Part shown: positions 1-7,655 of the stretch, piece after piece
Numbering within the stretch: position 1 is the first letter of the stretch
Layout of the letters: every line of letters starts with the position of its first letter
Source: a virus
Reading direction: 5' to 3' (one strand)
IMG/VR virus record: IMGVR_UViG_3300043444_000307
Coordinates: 1-22,757 of that record
DNA length: 22,757 nucleotides
Translations under genes and position numbers: made by a program
Notes under the pieces: model-generated
Told to the model about the DNA's origin: nothing
The model's database searches: none
Seen by the model: the letters and a program-made list of their open reading frames with translations, nothing else

Positions 1-8
1 TTCAGAAA

Positions 9-497
9 TTAGTATTCTAAAATTGCGTAATCATAGCTTAAAGTTAATTCTATTGTTACGGGGTCATTTGTACTCCAATCTAATTGTCCGAAGTTTGCTG
101 ATTGAATAAATGCACCTTTTAAAGTCCATTGTTCAACCTTATCACCAACTGGTCCTAATAGATAGAATGTTACATCTTTCTTATAGAAAGCTGCGTATCC
201 ATCTCTACCTGTCACAGATTCGTGTGCAGTTCTTACCCACTCCATTACGGCTTGTGCACCTGATGGTACGATTGGGTCGTAAAGAGTGATAGTTACATCA
301 TCCCAAGTTGTTTTACCTTTTATTTTTCTTTGTACGTTGATATGGTCTAATACAACTGGTTCCGATGTTACAGTAGGTCTATTGATAGCCTTTACCATAT
401 ATGATTTTATACCATCAACCTCCATTATAAATCTATTGGCTAACTTTGGTTCAAAGTTGGTATAAAACATTTTATCAAACTCTAATACTTCTGGCAT
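9..497 (-). CDS. 19: Tail tube protein, T4 gp19-like
   Basis: This 162-residue protein probably polymerises to form the inner tube of a contractile tail, through which DNA passes. Its length nearly equals that of T4 gp19 (163 residues). The N-terminal segment FEPKLANRFIMEVDGI and the C-terminal strand pattern ending VTIELTLSYDYAILEY are typical of the gp19/Hcp-like tube family: a small beta-barrel with no catalytic residues. It lies directly downstream of the sheath gene, the order also found in T4 (18 then 19). The ATG at 495-497 has no good Shine-Dalgarno sequence, only an A-rich leader, and an ATATTTATA box lies 25 bases upstream. The window ends 8 bases after the stop, so the next gene is not visible. 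The family call rests on remembered family patterns and synteny. Confidence 0.87.
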   Translation of the reverse strand: MPEVLEFDKMFYTNFEPKLANRFIMEVDGIKSYMVKAINRPTVTSEPVVLDHINVQRKIKGKTTWDDVTITLYDPIVPSGAQAVMEWVRTAHESVTGRDGYAAFYKKDVTFYLLGPVGDKVEQWTLKGAFIQSANFGQLDWSTNDPVTIELTLSYDYAILEY

Positions 498-522
498 TTT
501 ATTCTCTATTTAAGTTATTTCT

Positions 523-531
523 TATAAATAT
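523..531 (-). promoter_or_regulatory. ATATTTATA box upstream of tail tube gene
   Basis: An exact coding-strand ATATTTATA lies 25 bases before the tail tube start, in the 46-base sheath/tube gap. It is one of eight exact copies placed upstream of starts in this window. I interpret it as a candidate phage late promoter element. No -35-like element accompanies it. Confidence 0.45.
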
Positions 532-543
532 TTGTTTTTGAAA

Positions 544-2799
544 TTATCCGTTAAAAGCTGCCCCAGTTGGTAAGATGTTGAAATCAATTTGAATGAATTC
601 AGCTGTCTTAGTTGGTTGTAAGTAGATAGCCCCTTTAAGGATATTTCTATCGATTACATCTGGTGTATTGTTTGTTTCATCCATTACTACTCTGAATGCG
701 TACAAACCTTGTCTTTGTTGGATTGATTCTAAATATGGATTTACAATATTTAAGAATCTATTTCTTGTTTCTGAACTATTTTGTTCGAACACTAAATATC
801 TCGATGTAGAAGCGATATATTTTCTTACAGTCAATAATAATCTTCTTACATTGATTCTATCTAATGCTGATGGTTTATCTTGTAATGTTTTTTGTCCGAA
901 TACCACAATACCTTGTCCTGGGAATTGTACAATTGGATTTACTTTACCATCATATAATTCATCTTTTTCAGATTGAGTTAATCTATTCAATACACTAACT
1001 GCTCCTACTAAACCACCTCTATTTAAACCGGCTGGTGCGAACCATTCTGCTGCTACTCTATCGTTTGCAGCGAATACGCCAGGCAATAATACTGATGGTG
1101 GTACAGTGATTAATTTGTTTGTGTTAATATCAATTGTTTTAATCCAAGGATAGTAAGTTGCTGCGTAGTTAGTATCTAATTCACCTGCTTTAGTGATTGT
1201 TGCATCTTTACTCAAATCGGAATCACCCATTTCAGTAATGAAGAATGCATCTGCTCTAGCTTCAGCCATATCAACAATCGCTGTATGTACATAAGAATGG
1301 TCATTCTTTGTAATACCAGGTGCTACAATCATATTAATATCCCACTCATCTGAATTAGATAAAGCGTTGATTTGTTTCATATATGCTACTGAACCATTTG
1401 ATGTTGAGGTCGAACAATCAAATCCTTGTGTATTTCCAGGTGCAATATCACTTCCTTTATAAATTGGAGTTGCCGGACTCATTCCATCAAATCCACTTTG
1501 AAATGCTACAATAAATTGTGCTCTTGTGTCTCCAACTGATAATGAATTTTGAGATGCGATATCCAATCCAAATACCGAATTAGCTCCCACACCTGCTCCC
1601 GTTGGGATTGGTTTTAAATAAATTGCGTTATCAGTATTACCATCTAAATCAATACCAGGAACTAAAGTTGAACCCGATTGCGCTACCGAACCTGTTGAGA
1701 ATGTTACTGCTGGAATTAATGAACCAATTACAGATGATGCAGATATTGGTAATGTATAAGCTGCGTGTCCAAACGGAACTGCTTGTACTGGTGCCAATTC
1801 ATTTAAATTTGCAACTCTAACATATTTTGAGTTATTTACCCAATCACCACTTTCAGTTATTTTACCATCAGATGCAATTGTTAATTTTCTATCACCTATA
1901 ACTCTACTAATAAAGTTTGGAGAGTTAGGGTCTAAGTTTACATTAGCAAATGTTTCTAATACTATTTTTTTCTTATCAGTATCAGAATAATCTCTTACAA
2001 CAACAGTGAATGTACCATAATCAGTACCATTTACACTACCTGCTGCTTTAATGTTTGTGATACCAATTTTAACTTTAGTGTTTGCTGCGTTACCCGCTCC
2101 TAATGTTTCCAATTGGAATAAATCATATCTATCACCACTAATCGTTTGCGATTTAATCATTGGTGTTAATGCTTCTTGTGCATTATCTGTAAAATCTTGG
2201 TTACCCAAAACAGTTACAGATGCAGTGGTTGCAGAACTCATTCCAACATTATGATTTTTGAAAAATCCATAAACATATGCTGTTTTAGCCCCCAATGCGG
2301 ATGTTCCAAATACTGCTTCAATATCATTTGTATCAGTTGAATCCAAAGATGCTGATAATGATAAACTACCACTATTTGTTCTTAATACGAAATCACCCTC
2401 TCCAGCCGCCGAAGCAGTTACATTTGCTCCGTAGAAACCGGCGTTTGAATTTGTAGATGTATTAAATAATATACCTAAAGATGCTGATACAGAACCTGAA
2501 GTTACACTTAATAGTAAAGGTGCAGTTTCGGTATATCCACCAACTCCAGCAACTCTACATATAGTTGCCGTTCCTGCTTCTCTTAAATAATTTTGTACTG
2601 CTAAAGGAGTATAATAAGTTCCATCAGCTTTTCCAAACAATGTTTCAAATTCAGCTTGTGAATTTACGATTGTTGGAGTTAAAGGACCTTCTAAAAAAGG
2701 ACCGATAAATGCTGCACCTATTTCTGCTACACCTTGTTGTAAAAATGAAAGGTCGTTTTCTTTTGTAAATACGCCTGGTGATACTATTTTCTCTGCCAT
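544..2799 (-). CDS. 18: Contractile tail sheath protein, T4 gp18-like
   Basis: This 751-residue protein is the likely sheath subunit that surrounds the tail tube and contracts on infection. The N-terminus (EKIVSPGVFTKENDLSF, then a GPFLEGP segment) matches the sheath signature 'SPG.. KE' followed by a G-P-rich strand. The last ~140 residues (DRINVRRLLLTVRKYI, then a segment around RFLNIVNPYLESIQ and a terminal beta hairpin near LQPTKTAEFIQIDFNI) match the conserved polymerising core of gp18-like sheaths. T4 gp18 has 659 residues. The extra ~90 residues appear to lie in the serine/threonine-rich middle (about residues 90-450), the surface-exposed and variable part in this family. The gene is followed after 46 bases by the tail tube gene. 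The start ATG at 2797-2799 has no Shine-Dalgarno sequence. Confidence 0.92.
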   Translation of the reverse strand: MAEKIVSPGVFTKENDLSFLQQGVAEIGAAFIGPFLEGPLTPTIVNSQAEFETLFGKADGTYYTPLAVQNYLREAGTATICRVAGVGGYTETAPLLLSVTSGSVSASLGILFNTSTNSNAGFYGANVTASAAGEGDFVLRTNSGSLSLSASLDSTDTNDIEAVFGTSALGAKTAYVYGFFKNHNVGMSSATTASVTVLGNQDFTDNAQEALTPMIKSQTISGDRYDLFQLETLGAGNAANTKVKIGITNIKAAGSVNGTDYGTFTVVVRDYSDTDKKKIVLETFANVNLDPNSPNFISRVIGDRKLTIASDGKITESGDWVNNSKYVRVANLNELAPVQAVPFGHAAYTLPISASSVIGSLIPAVTFSTGSVAQSGSTLVPGIDLDGNTDNAIYLKPIPTGAGVGANSVFGLDIASQNSLSVGDTRAQFIVAFQSGFDGMSPATPIYKGSDIAPGNTQGFDCSTSTSNGSVAYMKQINALSNSDEWDINMIVAPGITKNDHSYVHTAIVDMAEARADAFFITEMGDSDLSKDATITKAGELDTNYAATYYPWIKTIDINTNKLITVPPSVLLPGVFAANDRVAAEWFAPAGLNRGGLVGAVSVLNRLTQSEKDELYDGKVNPIVQFPGQGIVVFGQKTLQDKPSALDRINVRRLLLTVRKYIASTSRYLVFEQNSSETRNRFLNIVNPYLESIQQRQGLYAFRVVMDETNNTPDVIDRNILKGAIYLQPTKTAEFIQIDFNILPTGAAFNG

Positions 2800-2835
2800 T
2801 TTGTATGCTTAATTTTAATAATGTTAATTTCTCAA

Positions 2836-2844
2836 TATAAATAT
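2836..2844 (-). promoter_or_regulatory. ATATTTATA box upstream of tail sheath gene
   Basis: An exact coding-strand ATATTTATA lies 36 bases before the sheath start. A second candidate, TATAAATA in the classical T4 late-promoter orientation, lies a little upstream at 2872-2879. It overlaps the stop codon of the preceding gene. Either could start a sheath-tube transcript. Confidence 0.45.
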
Positions 2845-2870
2845 AATTTTTTATTTCAAAACATCAACTA

Positions 2871-4601
2871 TTATTTATAAGTTGGTGAGAAATAATCATA
2901 TATTTGTGTTATTTCAGTTCCGCTTAACTGTCTATTGTAAAATAATACTGGTCCTATTTGTCCATTGAAATAGTATCCGTTTTCTATATAATTACCACCG
3001 ATTTGTATCAAACCGGATGTCGTATATGTTTGAGAACCATTTGATACAGTTCCTCTCGATGTAGTATCTGTGTATGCCACATTTGTACCATCTGCTTTTG
3101 CTGTATAGGAAATCATATACCAAGTATTCGTATTTAAAGTAAATGTATTACTATTAAATTGGATAGGAGTTCCATCATGTATAAAATATGTACCACTACC
3201 ATTTGAATTCAAATATAATGATATTAATCTATTAGCCGTTCCTGATGTGTTTTGTTTGTTGAAAAAGCTATAATATCCATTAGCGGGATGCGATGCAAAT
3301 CTAACCCAAGTTACAACAGTGTATTCCGATGCATTAAATTGAGTATAACCACCATTGATATTAGTTGTACCATCTTTATACCAAAATGCATCAGTAGCAC
3401 CTTGCCAATATTTTTCTTTTCTAGTACCTCCGGCATTATATGCAGGATTTGCTTTACCACTAATACCAGCCGCATTTGATACGCCGGCAGGTCTCATACC
3501 GGTATTGTATCCACTTAAATCTAACCAATCCGTAGTTGCCGTACCATTTGTTGATGCTGCTTTGGATGGGTCTAAGTACATTCTTAAACCTGAAGATGGA
3601 ATAAATGGTTGTGCAGTTGTACCTTTGTTATGCGAAATTAAACCATTTGCTATATAAACGTCAGCATCTTCCACATTTACAGTTACAATTTCAACATCTT
3701 CTCTAACTAATTCAATATTAGTTACTTCTACTTCCGTTTCATCTTCCATAATTAACTTATCGCCAATTATGATATCTCCTATATTTTTAAATTTATATTT
3801 TTGAATTTCAGAATCCCAAACATATAATGGGTGAGTTTCCGTTGCTTTGATTAAACCATCGTTCAATGAAACATATCCTTCTGCAAAATTAAAGGTAACA
3901 TCCTTAACAGTCACATTTTGTGCAGTTCCTTCTAATGATGTTGAAAAATGGAATCTCCAATCAACTTGGTCAGATTCTGCGTCTTGAGTTTCATCAGGTA
4001 ATCCTGCTGGCACCCAAGATTTAATTTGGTCACCAACATTTAAATCTTCTACATTTACTTCAGTACCATCTGCTAATTCAATCTTTGTTCCAAATAATAA
4101 ACAAAAATCAGGTTCATTGATTGTATTGTAAACATCAACTGCGTATAATACTTTTGTTGTTACACTACCATAGTTGGTTGCATTAACATTATAACCATCC
4201 TGATATTTCATTGTTAATGTTGCAGATGCTTCCGAATAATTAGATTGTGCAATTGAAGCTGCGTTAATTGGAAATACCGATGGTCCTGTTGTTTTTGTAG
4301 CAGAAGATGCGTTAAAATTCGCATTATTAAATGAACAAGTAAAATTTGCGGTTTGTGATTGTACTTTGTTGTAAAATTGAGAACCAGTTGAAGAAAATGA
4401 AAATTGTGCATTTTCCGTTGTACTCTCTACTATATAAGTATATGTTGGTGGAGTTACAGTGATTGCATCAGTTGCAAATCCCAACATATTGATATTACTA
4501 CCACCTCCATTTAACTGTCCTAATGAAACGGCTTGAGATGTTCTAACTGAACCACTAACCGCTCTATGTAAATTTCCTAATGATAAGTTTGTTCTTGCCA
4601 T
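2871..4601 (-). CDS. Fibre/adhesin with internal Hint (intein-like) domain and C-terminal LamG-like domain
   Basis: This 576-residue protein has three parts. Residues 1-166 begin with a fibre-like segment containing SLGNLHRAVSGSV and SLGQLN, then a Ser/Thr/Asn-rich beta region. Residues 167-325 form a Hint domain: Cys167 opens block A (CLLFGTKIELADG, then VEDLNVGDQI), a T254-x-x-H257 motif followed by Pro marks block B, and the end reads YIANGLISHN with His324-Asn325. The next residue is Lys326, not the Cys/Ser/Thr needed for canonical intein splicing, so it resembles A-type bacterial intein-like (BIL) domains. There is no room for a homing endonuclease. Residues ~335-576 look like a LamG/concanavalin-type jelly roll, with a final FNGQIGPVLFYNRQLSGTEI segment typical of LamG_3 folds, suggesting glycan binding. 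The gene lies between a glycosyltransferase and the tail sheath. It is probably a self-processing virion adhesin, but its exact virion location is unknown. Confidence 0.8.
   Translation of the reverse strand: MARTNLSLGNLHRAVSGSVRTSQAVSLGQLNGGGSNINMLGFATDAITVTPPTYTYIVESTTENAQFSFSSTGSQFYNKVQSQTANFTCSFNNANFNASSATKTTGPSVFPINAASIAQSNYSEASATLTMKYQDGYNVNATNYGSVTTKVLYAVDVYNTINEPDFCLLFGTKIELADGTEVNVEDLNVGDQIKSWVPAGLPDETQDAESDQVDWRFHFSTSLEGTAQNVTVKDVTFNFAEGYVSLNDGLIKATETHPLYVWDSEIQKYKFKNIGDIIIGDKLIMEDETEVEVTNIELVREDVEIVTVNVEDADVYIANGLISHNKGTTAQPFIPSSGLRMYLDPSKAASTNGTATTDWLDLSGYNTGMRPAGVSNAAGISGKANPAYNAGGTRKEKYWQGATDAFWYKDGTTNINGGYTQFNASEYTVVTWVRFASHPANGYYSFFNKQNTSGTANRLISLYLNSNGSGTYFIHDGTPIQFNSNTFTLNTNTWYMISYTAKADGTNVAYTDTTSRGTVSNGSQTYTTSGLIQIGGNYIENGYYFNGQIGPVLFYNRQLSGTEITQIYDYFSPTYK
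2872..2879 (-). promoter_or_regulatory. Possible T4-type late promoter core (TATAAATA)
   Basis: The coding strand reads TATAAATA here, identical to the T4 late promoter -10 element. It is 72 bases upstream of the sheath ATG and overlaps the TAA stop of the Hint/LamG gene. The same octamer also occurs inside coding sequence (for example 4781-4788 and 17748-17755), so chance occurrence in this AT-rich DNA is quite possible. Confidence 0.25.
3627..4103 (-). other. Hint / bacterial intein-like domain coding segment
   Basis: This is the part of the preceding gene encoding Cys167 to Asn325 (159 residues), a minimal Hint module without an endonuclease. The Cys codon is at 4101-4103 and the Asn codon at 3627-3629. 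All hallmark residues for N-terminal thioester formation and Asn cyclisation are visible: Cys1, TxxH and the terminal His-Asn. Only the +1 nucleophile is replaced, by Lys. From the family, cleavage at one or both ends or inefficient splicing could be expected. Which of these occurs cannot be read from sequence. Confidence 0.8.
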
Positions 4602-4611
4602 TTAATTTTGA

Positions 4612-5610
4612 TTATAATCTATTATAAATATCTAAAAGTTTTTGTTTCCACATTTCTTTATTAGAAAAGTGTTGAATCATCCAACTTTTAAGTTTTTCAA
4701 ATTCATTTTTACGGGTTTCGTAATCATCCTCACATATCGTTTCGTAGGTCTTACTAAACGATATCTTGTCAATCGCTTTGTATTTATAATCAAGTGGTAG
4801 GTGCCATTTTTGGTGTAGTATTGGAAGTTTCCCCCAATCCACAGCTTCAAATATTCCGTATCCAAATGGTTCAAATTCAAAGCAAGAATGAGAGATTCCC
4901 CAATCAAGTCCATAGAACCTTTCTTTATATTTGTAATCAAATTTGTAAACCTTTGATTTTTCAAATTTATATCCATATTTCTGTTTATAATATTTGTTGA
5001 ATGTTTCGGAATTGGTAGAAATATAACTTTCCAATCCATCAATATATTCAACATTTTTTCTACCCTCTACTCTAGCTGCAAATCCAATTTTGGTAGATTC
5101 TGATAAATCTTTATTTTTTATAAATTCGTAATAGTTTGGAATATGGTATAAGTTTTCCGTTTCATATGGAAAATGATATAATCCTATCCAAATTTTATTT
5201 TTAATTTTATTTATTAATTCTGTTTCCCATTCCCAATTACCATACCAATGCAAATATTCATCTTTTTGCATTTGTCCAATCATCGATACTTTTGTCAAAT
5301 TATGGAAAACAATTGAATCAATTTTCTCTAAATTATTATGTATTGCCGTTGTTGGTGTATAGTGACCATGTAAGATATGAATTTTTCTAGCTCCTTTCAT
5401 AATCTCATCTATTTCCAATTCATTGGTTTCCCAAATATGGTCTATGTTAATTGGAAATTGTTCGTAGTTATTGGGCTTCTTTCTATGGAACAAAAGAAGT
5501 GGTTTCACTTCTAAATGTGGCGCCACTTCTTCTATCCATTTTGTTACCCATATATCAGCACCGCTGTTAAACCAAGGTCCTCCAGCGGTGGTGTAGTAAA
5601 CATCATACAT
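4612..5610 (-). CDS. GT-B fold glycosyltransferase (GT4-like)
   Basis: This 332-residue protein looks like a retaining GT-B glycosyltransferase of the 'glycosyl transferase group 1' type, which transfers a sugar from a nucleotide-sugar donor. The C-terminal Rossmann half carries two landmarks: IGFAARVEGRKN at residues 175-186, where the family has 'GR...KN', and E247-x7-E255 in FEFEPFGYGIFEAVDWGK, the classical EX7E donor-binding motif followed by the 'G.P' turn (GKLPI). The N-terminus (MYDVYYTTAGGPWFNSG) fits the glycine-rich first strand-loop. It starts only 3 bases after an S74-type fibre gene and is probably co-transcribed with it. Its neighbours suggest it may glycosylate a fibre or other virion protein, but the acceptor could equally be phage DNA or a host surface molecule. 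There are no membrane segments. Donor and acceptor are unknown. Confidence 0.75.
   Translation of the reverse strand: MYDVYYTTAGGPWFNSGADIWVTKWIEEVAPHLEVKPLLLFHRKKPNNYEQFPINIDHIWETNELEIDEIMKGARKIHILHGHYTPTTAIHNNLEKIDSIVFHNLTKVSMIGQMQKDEYLHWYGNWEWETELINKIKNKIWIGLYHFPYETENLYHIPNYYEFIKNKDLSESTKIGFAARVEGRKNVEYIDGLESYISTNSETFNKYYKQKYGYKFEKSKVYKFDYKYKERFYGLDWGISHSCFEFEPFGYGIFEAVDWGKLPILHQKWHLPLDYKYKAIDKISFSKTYETICEDDYETRKNEFEKLKSWMIQHFSNKEMWKQKLLDIYNRL
4623..4631 (-). promoter_or_regulatory. ATATTTATA box upstream of the Hint/LamG gene
   Basis: An exact coding-strand ATATTTATA lies 21 bases before the Hint/LamG start. It sits inside the last codons of the glycosyltransferase gene, so that gene's 3' end appears to double as the promoter region of the next one. 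Confidence 0.42.
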
Positions 5611-5613
5611 TAA

Positions 5614-7611
5614 TTATAACCCTTTTTGTTTCTTTAAATTTTCTACTTCAACAGTTAAATTATCTATTTTGATTTGTTGCTCTTTGATTGCTTCAATCAA
5701 TAAACCTACCATTTTAGCGTAATCCAAACCTAAGTATCCATCTTCTTTCTCCTTAACAACCTGTGGTAATACTTCTTGTACTTCCTGTGCTATTAAACCA
5801 GTTGTTGGAGCTGCTTTAGTTACTTCGTTTACATTTTCATTCCATTCCCAAGTTACACCATTTAATTTTTTAACTTTATCTAATGCGTTTGGAATAGTTT
5901 GAATAGTATTCTTATATCTTCTATCCGAAGAATAGTATGCTGTAATATCACCCGTTGCTGTAATTGCTCCATTGATTGTTAAACCTGCGAAAGTTGGAGA
6001 TGCCGATGTTGCTACCGATTGTCCAATTGAAATCGTATGTGCAATACCTTCACCGGTCGTTGCGCCTGTTGAAGAAACCCCCGTTCCAGCGGTTATAGTT
6101 GCTACATAGTTTCCAGATGTTCTACTTCCTAATGCAATATCTCCTGTTGTAGATGCGACATCTATTTGAGATGAACCGGAAACAATTCCATTAGTTGCGT
6201 TTATTGTACCATTGAATGAAGTACCCGTTATCACTCCAGCTTTAAATGGTGCTAAAGTAAATCCGGTTCCGGATGTATTAACAGTTCCAATTGTTTCATC
6301 TTGCAAACTATTGAATACCTTCCATGTATGCCCATCACTTGCATCCATAAACACACCAGCGTGTCTATAAGTTCCATCATTATAATGTCCAACGATACCT
6401 AAATCGTTATCAGATGATGCAGTTGGTGCTAAATAAAGGATATTATCTGCAATTTCAACATTTTGTGAATTGATTACAGATTGAGTTCCCCAAACTACAA
6501 TATCTCCTAAGAAATTAACTTTAGAACCTGTCACTTGAAAAGCCCCAAGTAATGAACCAGTATATGCGTTTAAATTAGTTTGAGATGATAACAATGATGC
6601 CGTTACACTAGCCAATGTAGAGTTTTTAGTTTCTAATGATGCAGTGTAAGTTCCTAATGTTGAAAATTTAGTATCAACCGATGCAGTATATGTTGCTAAT
6701 GTAGAATTTTTAGTTTCTAAACTCGCAGTATATGATGCTAGTGTTGAAAATTTAGTATCAACCGATGCAGTATATGTTGCTAATGTAGAATTTCTAGCTT
6801 CTAATGAACCCGTTTCTGCTTCTAATGAAGCTAATCTCGCATTTTGTTCGGATTGTTCGATTGCAATAGAACCTGTTTTGGTTTCTAATGCAGCTAATCT
6901 ATCATTTTGTGTATTGTTTGTGTTTGTACTTGATGTATAAAATGCGGCAAAAGCGTTATCGTTTGTAGTATCAACTGAATTGATTAATGTTACGATTTCA
7001 GCAAATGAATCTTTATCCGCATCTGCCGCTGATAAAATGGCATCAACTCTTCCTTTTTCAGTTAAAATTCTACTATCAACCGAAGAAGAATAAGAACTAA
7101 ATCCCGTTGTATTTGTTATAGTAATTTGAGATGAACCAGAAACTACATTTTCAGAATTTAATTTATCTTTAACTCTATTATCCGTATAGTAAAGATATGT
7201 GCCTTCCGATACATTCGTTGTGGTATTTCCCGTTACATCTGCTAAATTAACTTGCGATGAGCCAGATATTACAGTATTTGCGTTCAATTCGGTTTTTACT
7301 CCCGATGCAAAGTTTGTTGTTGCGGTTGCATCTATTTGCGATGAACCACTAATTAATCCATCTATATTAAATAATGTATCAATTTGTGCGGATGATGAAA
7401 TAATACCTCTACCCTGTGTTTCATATCTTTCATCATATGAGCTTGTGAATTGAGATGAACCAGAAATAATACCAGCTGCGGATGCAAGTGTTACATCTCC
7501 GGTATCAAGTCCGATTTGTAGAGTTCCTAATGATGTATTTACATACGGCTCTCCGAATGCTAACGAACCTGATTTTTGTGCGGTTGTCCCACGTCTAAAT
7601 TTAAGTGCCAT
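5614..7611 (-). CDS. Tail fibre with C-terminal S74 intramolecular chaperone
   Basis: This 665-residue protein is a likely trimeric tail fibre or spike. The N-terminus (MALKFRRGTT ... LAFGEPYVNT ... LQIG) resembles the Mtd/T4-like fibre attachment domain. Next come several SGSSQ/SSSAQ junctions, then a Ser/Thr coiled-coil region with 28-residue tandem repeats (about 270-353). Residues ~372-483 form a beta module almost identical to one in the upstream fibre. The C-terminal ~105 residues are a Peptidase_S74 chaperone: YYSSDRRYKNTI places Ser562 and Lys567 five residues apart, as in the endosialidase Ser-Lys dyad. This is followed by GLIAQEVQEVLPQVV and a terminal coiled coil. In that family the chaperone trimerises the fibre and then cleaves itself off before the Ser. 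An AAGG-containing leader lies about 10 bases before the ATG, one of few Shine-Dalgarno-like sites here. Confidence 0.85.
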   Translation of the reverse strand: MALKFRRGTTAQKSGSLAFGEPYVNTSLGTLQIGLDTGDVTLASAAGIISGSSQFTSSYDERYETQGRGIISSSAQIDTLFNIDGLISGSSQIDATATTNFASGVKTELNANTVISGSSQVNLADVTGNTTTNVSEGTYLYYTDNRVKDKLNSENVVSGSSQITITNTTGFSSYSSSVDSRILTEKGRVDAILSAADADKDSFAEIVTLINSVDTTNDNAFAAFYTSSTNTNNTQNDRLAALETKTGSIAIEQSEQNARLASLEAETGSLEARNSTLATYTASVDTKFSTLASYTASLETKNSTLATYTASVDTKFSTLGTYTASLETKNSTLASVTASLLSSQTNLNAYTGSLLGAFQVTGSKVNFLGDIVVWGTQSVINSQNVEIADNILYLAPTASSDNDLGIVGHYNDGTYRHAGVFMDASDGHTWKVFNSLQDETIGTVNTSGTGFTLAPFKAGVITGTSFNGTINATNGIVSGSSQIDVASTTGDIALGSRTSGNYVATITAGTGVSSTGATTGEGIAHTISIGQSVATSASPTFAGLTINGAITATGDITAYYSSDRRYKNTIQTIPNALDKVKKLNGVTWEWNENVNEVTKAAPTTGLIAQEVQEVLPQVVKEKEDGYLGLDYAKMVGLLIEAIKEQQIKIDNLTVEVENLKKQKGL
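6163..6498 (-). repeat. Duplicated fibre module, copy B
   Basis: This segment encodes about 112 residues (372-483 of the 665-residue fibre) that are near-identical to 8226-8555 in the neighbouring fibre gene. Shared runs include DNDLGIVGHYNDGTYRHAG and GTGFTLAPFKAG. DNA identity is also high by eye, pointing to recent duplication or gene conversion between the two fibre genes. Confidence 0.8.
6553..6804 (-). repeat. Three tandem 84-base coding repeats
   Basis: Three consecutive 28-residue units (fibre residues 270-297, 298-325 and 326-353) begin LEARNSTLATYTAS, LETKNSTLATYTAS and LETKNSTLASVTAS. The first two are nearly identical at DNA level and the third has diverged. They look like heptad-based trimeric coiled-coil units (4 x 7 residues) that lengthen the fibre shaft. 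Confidence 0.75.
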
Positions 7612-7646
7612 CTAGTTTACCTTTTTTTTAGTACGGTTATAATATG

Positions 7647-7655
7647 TATAAATAT
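7647..7655 (-). promoter_or_regulatory. ATATTTATA box upstream of the 665-residue fibre gene
   Basis: An exact coding-strand ATATTTATA lies 35 bases before the fibre start, immediately after the stop of the previous gene. It overlaps a perfect 12-base palindrome (ATAAATATTTAT, 7648-7659), so both orientations of the AT core are present. Confidence 0.42.

Noticed and set aside
668-976. Plus-strand open frames within the sheath gene and elsewhere (for example 9292-9654, 12881-13291, 15912-16370)
   Set aside because: All are antisense shadows of strong minus-strand genes, with biased or low-complexity translations.
3627-4103. Functional self-splicing intein with homing endonuclease
   Set aside because: The segment is only about 159 residues with no endonuclease blocks, and the residue after His-Asn is Lys, so canonical splicing is not supported. 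It is kept as a Hint/BIL-type domain.
4677-5054. Minus-strand 125-codon frame within the glycosyltransferase
   Set aside because: It is an out-of-frame overlap of a gene with clear GT-B motifs, and it has no plausible domain content.
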